A stretch of DNA of 41,402 bases, taken from an uncultured bacterium (GTDB lineage Bacteria; Verrucomicrobiota; Kiritimatiellia; RFP12; UBA3636). Within the stretch, counting starts at the first letter, position 1. Every line of letters starts with the position of its first letter. The notes beneath the pieces are model-generated. The model worked only from the letters and a program-made list of their open reading frames with translations, made no database searches and was not told the DNA's origin. The DNA is taken from NCBI GenBank assembly GCA_902793555.1, contig CADBEF010000001.1, positions 1 to 41,402 of the forward strand, given 5' to 3'. The translations under genes were made by a program, and so were the position numbers. Positions 40,007 through 41,402 of the stretch are shown here, in pieces.

Positions 40007-41402
40007 CTAGCGGAAGAGGGCGAGCAGTTCTTCGGGCGAGAGGGCGGCGGAGCCGGCGCCGGAGAGAAGGTCCGCGGCGATCGAACGCTTGGTCCCGTGG
40101 AGCGCGAGGACCTTTTCCTCGACGGTGCCGGCGGCGACGAGGCGGTAGACCGTGACCGGGCGCGTCTGCCCGATGCGGTGCGCACGGTCCGCGGCCTGGT
40201 CCTCCACGGCGGGGTTCCACCACGGGTCCAGGAGCACGACGTAGTCCGCGGCGGTGAGGTTGAGGCCCGTTCCGCCGGCCTTGAGCGAAACGAGGAACAG
40301 GTCGCCGCCTTCGCCGCGCTGGAACGCGCCGACGAGGCGCTCGCGCTCCTTCGCGGGCGTGGAGCCGTCCAGGTAGAGGTGGTCGAATCCTTCTTCGGCG
40401 AGCCGGTCGCGGACGATGGCGAGGAAGTCGGTGAACTGGCTGAAGACGAGCGCGCGGTGGCCGCCGTCGCGCAGTTCGCGCGCGAGTTCCAGGAAGGCGT
40501 CGAGCTTGGCGGCGGCGGGGAAGTCCGGCACGACGAGCGAGGGGTGGCAGCAGAAGCGGCGCAGGCGCGTGAGCTCGGCGAGGATGCGGATGCGGTCCTC
40601 GGGGCGGTTCGCGTTTTCCAGCGTCTCGACCGCGCGGCGGCGGCACGCTTCGTAGGCGCTCGCTTCGGCGGGGCCGAGCGGCACGCGCAGGACGACTTCC
40701 GTCTTGGGCGGCAGGTCGCGCAGGACGTCGCCCTTGAGGCGGCGCAGGACGAGCGGCGCGGCGAGGCGCTTGAGCGCCGCGGTCGCCCGGCCGCCTTCGC
40801 CGACGAAGCGCCGCGCGAACGCCTCGTGCGAGCCGAGAAGGCCCGGGTCGAGGAAGTCGAAGAGGCTCCAGAATTCGGAGAGGCGGTTCTCGACCGGCGT
40901 GCCGGTCGCGGCGACGCGCACGGCGGCGCGGAGCTTGCGAACGGCCTTGGCGCGCTGCGTGCCGGCGTTCTTGACGGCCTGCGCCTCGTCGAGCGCGAGG
41001 ACGTTCCAGCCGACGGCCTCGAAGCGCTCGGTGCGCGAGACGAGGAGCCCGTAGGAGGCGAGGACGACGGAACGCGGCCCCGCCGCGGCGTGGTCGCGTT
41101 CCATGGCGTTCACGACCTCGATCGACGGCGCGAAGCGGCGCAGTTCGGACGCCCAGTTGGCGACGACGGAGAGCGGCGCGACGACGAGCGACGGGCCGTC
41201 CGCGGCGCGTTCGAGCAGCAGCGCGATCAGCTGCACGGTCTTGCCGAGGCCCATGTCGTCCGCGAGGCAGGCGCCCAGGCCGCACGCGGCGAGGCGCGAG
41301 AGCCAGGCGTAGCCGTCGAGCTGGTAGGGGCGCAGCGTCGCGCGCAGGCCGGCGGGCGGCGGAACGGGCGCCGCGAGGCGGGCGCGCAGCTCGGAGGCGC
41401 GC
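40007..41402 (-). CDS. SNF2-family DEAD/DEAH-like helicase, C-terminal part (partial)
   Basis: The gene runs off the window; its frame is open to the last complete codon at 41401. The visible part is the whole SNF2 motor: YQLDGYAWL (Q motif region), CLADDMGLGKTVQLIALLLE (motif I), VVAPLSVVANWASELRRF (Ia), LALDEAQAVKN (DEAQ box, motif II), AATGTPVENRLSEFWSLFDF (III), then the second RecA-like lobe with ALVFSQFTDFL, YLDGSTP, FLVSLKAGGTGLNLTAADYV and DPWWNPAVEDQAADRAHRIG (motifs V and VI). It belongs to the bacterial RapA/HepA-like SNF2 group, whose N-terminal half (often with a SWIM zinc finger) would lie outside the window. An ATP-dependent role on DNA or nucleoprotein is expected. Confidence 0.93.
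   Translation of the reverse strand, partial: RASELRARLAAPVPPPAGLRATLRPYQLDGYAWLSRLAACGLGACLADDMGLGKTVQLIALLLERAADGPSLVVAPLSVVANWASELRRFAPSIEVVNAMERDHAAAGPRSVVLASYGLLVSRTERFEAVGWNVLALDEAQAVKNAGTQRAKAVRKLRAAVRVAATGTPVENRLSEFWSLFDFLDPGLLGSHEAFARRFVGEGGRATAALKRLAAPLVLRRLKGDVLRDLPPKTEVVLRVPLGPAEASAYEACRRRAVETLENANRPEDRIRILAELTRLRRFCCHPSLVVPDFPAAAKLDAFLELARELRDGGHRALVFSQFTDFLAIVRDRLAEEGFDHLYLDGSTPAKERERLVGAFQRGEGGDLFLVSLKAGGTGLNLTAADYVVLLDPWWNPAVEDQAADRAHRIGQTRPVTVYRLVAAGTVEEKVLALHGTKRSIAADLLSGAGSAALSPEELLALFR

Noticed and set aside
38451-41285. Upstream extension of the 278-residue membrane protein through the heptamer array and GH30
   Set aside because: The repeat reads as low-complexity HSSFIL-type peptide and the rest is out-of-frame GH30 and helicase sequence; the ATG at 38450 starts a sensible membrane anchor.

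Overview
The window is high-GC, densely coded DNA from a Gram-negative bacterium: it has tolB, a Pal lipoprotein and two lipobox-bearing lipoproteins, so there is an outer membrane. Huge fibronectin-III-like repeat proteins, an autotransporter-associated beta-strand protein, a heptamer microsatellite and modular 'YLxxNPDV/HYxxxGxxEGR' glycosyltransferases suggest the PVC superphylum, most likely Kiritimatiellota or a relative. That placement is inference; there is no rRNA or tRNA gene to test it.

Layout. (1) 1-6705: two secreted surface proteins. The first is a Fn3/PA14-like repeat giant split by a perfect 13-bp tandem duplication that shifts the frame; the second has a signal peptide and a beta-helix-like passenger. 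A 17-bp-paired hairpin separates them from what follows. (2) 6852-16413: ABC-exported polysaccharide genes: Wzm-like permease, Wzt-like ATPase with an unusual C-terminal domain, a 1372-residue multi-module glycosyltransferase, a ZomB/AftB-like GT-C membrane protein and a UDP-galactopyranose-mutase-like flavoprotein. (3) 16444-17220 (minus): a polyprenyl-phosphate-sugar-synthase-like GT2. (4) 17313-23601: an RMD-like sugar nucleotide reductase, a second flavoprotein and two polytopic membrane proteins. (5) 23602-28809: a decayed gene remnant, a TagD-like cytidylyltransferase, a second modular glycosyltransferase whose transferase module is cut short, and a polytopic membrane protein. (6) 28776-32657 (minus): a polytopic membrane paralogue, the tail of a lost GT2 still behind an intact promoter, and a third modular glycerophosphotransferase-like enzyme. 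(7) 32782-41402: housekeeping: queA, then on the minus strand tolB, pal, a purine nucleoside phosphorylase and a lipoprotein, a TPR-like membrane protein, a GH30 glycosidase and a SNF2 helicase that runs off the window.

How the genes may work together. Cytoplasmic modular enzymes would assemble a polymer, possibly containing 6-deoxyhexose (RMD) and glycerol phosphate (TagD supplying CDP-glycerol to the PF04464-like modules). Wzm/Wzt would export it. Five large GT-C-like membrane proteins fed by polyprenyl-P-sugars could decorate it outside the cytoplasmic membrane. This is a teichoic-acid-like chemistry in a diderm and is a hypothesis from gene content only.

A common promoter architecture recurs: TTGnnn, 17-18 bp, TGnTAGAAT-like extended -10. 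In four cases the -10 is followed by exactly 7 nt and then ATG, which predicts leaderless mRNAs.
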